Source: Hoeflea sp. 108
GTDB taxonomy: Bacteria > Pseudomonadota > Alphaproteobacteria > Rhizobiales > Rhizobiaceae
DNA length: 64,000 nucleotides
Assembly (NCBI RefSeq): GCF_000372965.1
Contig: NZ_KB890024.1
Span: 2,978,839 to 3,042,838, forward strand
Reading direction: 5' to 3'
Both the position numbers and the translations under genes were made by a program. Position 1 is the stretch's first letter. Each line of letters starts with the position of its first letter. Shown in pieces: positions 62,333-64,000 of the stretch. The notes under the pieces were generated by a model. It searched no databases. It saw only the letters and a list, made by a program, of their open reading frames with translations, and was not told where the DNA came from.

Positions 62333-62854
62333 CTAGCGCGCGTCGCGCTTGGCCTGTGCCACCGCCGCCGCCTTGCGCAGGCGCCCGCGCTCCATCGGCC
62401 TGACGAGGCTCTTTGCCTTGGTGTTCTCCACCGCCCGCATGCCCTCATGCGCGTGCCGGGTGTTGAAATCGTCGGCCTTCGCCGTCTTTTTCTCCTTCAG
62501 CGCCAGCGCGTGGCGGGCATTCTCGACCAGCGCGATGCGCGCGCCCAGCTGGCGCCTGCGCTCCTGCTCGCCGTTCAGGCGCCGCATGCCCATGGCCAGC
62601 ACGCTGAGCTTGGCCTTGGTGCCGTGATCCTTGGTCACCGGCTGCGCGCCCTTGGGAGCCGCCTTGCCGCGCATCTCGCGGCGCATGCGATGCGCGTCCG
62701 ACTGGACCTTGTCGCGCCGCTCGCGCAACAGCTTGGTCACGTCGCGCAGTTCCTTGTCCGAAAGCTCCTGCACCCCTGGGTGGCGCGACTTCTGCACCAG
62801 TTCCAGTTCGTCCTTCGTCAGCAGCCGTTGTTCCTGCTTTTGCGAAACCGCCAT
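62333..62854 (-). CDS. Hypothetical basic helical protein
   Basis: 173 residues, very rich in Arg and Lys (about 28 percent basic). No family is recognised with confidence. It is predicted almost wholly helical, for example LSDKELRDVTKLLRERRDKVQSDAHRMRREMRGK and KAAAVAQAKRDAR, with no membrane segment or signal peptide. It may bind nucleic acid or a ribosome-related partner. It is followed by the 117-base palindrome. Confidence 0.65.
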   Translation of the reverse strand: MAVSQKQEQRLLTKDELELVQKSRHPGVQELSDKELRDVTKLLRERRDKVQSDAHRMRREMRGKAAPKGAQPVTKDHGTKAKLSVLAMGMRRLNGEQERRRQLGARIALVENARHALALKEKKTAKADDFNTRHAHEGMRAVENTKAKSLVRPMERGRLRKAAAVAQAKRDAR

Positions 62855-62944
62855 GTCGATGTCCTCGCCTTGATCATCCGGGCCTTGACCATCCGGTTGC
62901 CTCGCAGGGAGGCAACCGGACTGTCCGCCCGAACTATGGCGCGG

Positions 62945-63397
62945 TCAAGCCGGCCGGTGCATGCGGACCACTTCGAGCGCCCGCCCCTCATCATCCTGGG
63001 CATGCCTCAACGTCTCGGCAAAACCGAGGCGCCGGTAAAAGCCGAGCGCCGCATCATTGTCGGCATAGACCTCGACGTCGAGCGCGCCCTTGAGTCCCGC
63101 CACCTGCAGCACCAGCGCCTTGCCCAGCCCGAGACCATGCGCCGAAGGGTCGATGAACAGGCCGCCGATGAAGTCGTCGATCAGGCCGATGAAGCCCGCC
63201 GGCTTGCCGTCCAGTTCGACCACCCAGTTCTCGGCCTGCGGCAGGTAGATGTCCCTGACCTTGACCTGCTGGTCCAGCAAGTCAGCTTCCGACAGGAAAG
63301 GATGGCCGACGCGCGATGCCTCGAGCCAGATGTCGGCCAGGCGATCGCAATCGGTTGGGGAATAGGCGCGGATCGTCGCGCCGTGAGCGTGTTTCAT
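62945..63397 (-). CDS. GNAT family N-acetyltransferase
   Basis: 150 residues. The acetyl-CoA loop is IDPSAHGLGLGKALVLQVAGLKG, preceded by WVVELDGKPAGFIGLIDDFIGGLFID and followed by LDVEVYADNDAALGFYRRLGF, all standard for small GNAT enzymes of the RimI/ElaA type. It has no clear operon partner. The substrate is unknown. Confidence 0.87.
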   Translation of the reverse strand: MKHAHGATIRAYSPTDCDRLADIWLEASRVGHPFLSEADLLDQQVKVRDIYLPQAENWVVELDGKPAGFIGLIDDFIGGLFIDPSAHGLGLGKALVLQVAGLKGALDVEVYADNDAALGFYRRLGFAETLRHAQDDEGRALEVVRMHRPA

Positions 63398-63562
63398 GGA
63401 TTTGTCCTTGGAATATGCAGTTCAGAGATGGGTGCGAGCACCCGTTCGGCTGTGAGGCCGTCATCGGCATGTGCCGACGCTTCAGCGATTGAAGTCTCTG
63501 CGCATAAGATTCCTTGTTGGACGCCGCCGCACTAGCAAGCCGGCGTCAACGGGTCAACGCCC

Positions 63563-64000
63563 CTACCGAGCCGCAGGCAGTATCTTGCCCGGGTTCATGA
63601 TGTCGAGCGGGTCGAGCGCCCTCTTGATCGCCCGCATCACCTCGACGCCATGGCCGTGCTCACGCTCCATCAGCCCCATCTTGCCCTGGCCGATGCCATG
63701 CTCTCCGGTCGAGGTGCCGTCCATCGATATGGCCCGTTCGGCCAGCCGCTTCACGAACTCCTCGGCCTTGCCGATGTCGGCCGCGTCGTTGGGGTCCATC
63801 AGCACCAGCGTGTGGAAATTGCCGTCACCGACATGGCCGACGATGGGTGCGATAAGACCCAACCGCTCGATATCGGCCTCGGTCTCGGCAATGCATTCGG
63901 CCAGCCTGGAGATCGGCACGCAGGCATCTGTCGACAGCGCCCGCGCCCCGGGACGCAGCGTCTGCGACGCCCAGTAGGCGTCGTGCCGCGCCTTCCACAG
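63563..64000 (-). CDS. FAD-linked oxidase (GlcD/D-lactate dehydrogenase type), 3' part only
   Basis: The C-terminal 145 residues are visible; the gene continues past the right window end, in frame from base 64000. The reading LWKARHDAYWAS...VGHVGDGNFHTLVLMDP...STGEHGIGQGKMGLM...MRAIKRALDPLDIMNPGKILP carries the conserved metal/flavin motifs HVGDGNFH and GEHGIGxGK, plus the NPGKI end. It oxidises a 2-hydroxy acid such as D-lactate or glycolate. Confidence 0.92.
   Translation of the reverse strand: MWKARHDAYWASQTLRPGARALSTDACVPISRLAECIAETEADIERLGLIAPIVGHVGDGNFHTLVLMDPNDAADIGKAEEFVKRLAERAISMDGTSTGEHGIGQGKMGLMEREHGHGVEVMRAIKRALDPLDIMNPGKILPAAR

Overview
The window is chromosomal DNA from a GC-rich alphaproteobacterium of the order Hyphomicrobiales (Rhizobiales), most like the Mesorhizobium/Aminobacter/Phyllobacteriaceae group. 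The evidence is a two-piece (permuted) tmRNA gene with tag ANDNYAEARLAA, the linkage hflK-hflC-DUF2065-degP next to folA, a head-to-head miaA/serB pair, an alphaproteobacterial-type SspB, a BA14K-domain protein and RIME-like palindromic repeats. I see no phage, transposase, integrase or CRISPR array. Genes are dense, on both strands, with many 1-4 base stop/start overlaps. This judgement comes from reading the sequence only; no database search was run.

Layout. 0-0.7 kb: a tandem duplication carrying two identical tRNA-Lys(CTT) genes. 0.7-8.5 kb: a PhzF-like enzyme, a MacAB-like efflux cassette (adaptor, ATPase, permease), a small cupin, a Nudix hydrolase coupled to an endonuclease/phosphatase-family protein, a BA14K protein and a PilZ protein. 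8.5-13.3 kb: ilvC behind a TetR regulator with a palindromic operator, a Sel1-repeat protein, and a LysR regulator divergent from a PRISE-like reductase. 13.4-23 kb: a five-helix cytochrome b-like membrane protein, an OmpA-like protein, an FAD monooxygenase, a RIME-like repeat, kup, pdxJ, a STAS-like protein, a DUF1796 protein, a PP2C-like phosphatase and a RecD-like helicase. 23-30 kb: a secreted YVTN propeller plus secreted creatininase-family pair, a GNAT protein, a cobalt-type nitrile hydratase operon (alpha, beta, accessory protein), an SDR-DoxX fusion with a DUF2269 protein, and a LysE exporter.

30-41.5 kb: a 2OG-Fe(II) oxygenase-like protein; the acetolactate synthase genes ilvI-ilvN preceded by an attenuator whose 17-codon leader peptide is rich in Leu/Ile/Val and looks leaderless; a HerA-like ATPase; a methyltransferase; a diguanylate cyclase; miaA and serB with overlapping 5' ends; a RimJ-like acetyltransferase; and degP. 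41.6-52 kb: DUF2065, hflC, hflK, folA, then a DUF4424 protein and a four-gene secreted-protein/ABC cassette (two ATPases, one 882-residue FtsX-type permease) lying between folA and thyA, then thyA and a DUF2853 protein. 52.4-58 kb: the split tmRNA gene, a small NTPase, a second diguanylate cyclase, a Bcr/CflA MFS pump divergent from its likely TetR repressor, and sspB-DUF4169-RHH. 58-64 kb: a giant AsmA-family protein with a TolA-like coiled-coil tail, a long imperfect palindrome, a basic helical protein, a GNAT protein and the 3' part of an FAD-linked oxidase cut by the window end.

Functional links. ilvC and ilvIN supply branched-chain amino acids, and the attenuator shows how ilvIN would sense them. 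tmRNA and SspB, 4 kb apart, are the two halves of the ribosome-rescue/ClpXP tagging route. thyA and folA act together in dTMP synthesis. HflKC and DegP act in envelope protein quality control. The most interesting items are the ilv leader/attenuator, the metal-handling signs in the nitrile hydratase and the variant secreted creatininase, the unusual ABC cassette, and the 117-base palindrome at 62.2 kb.
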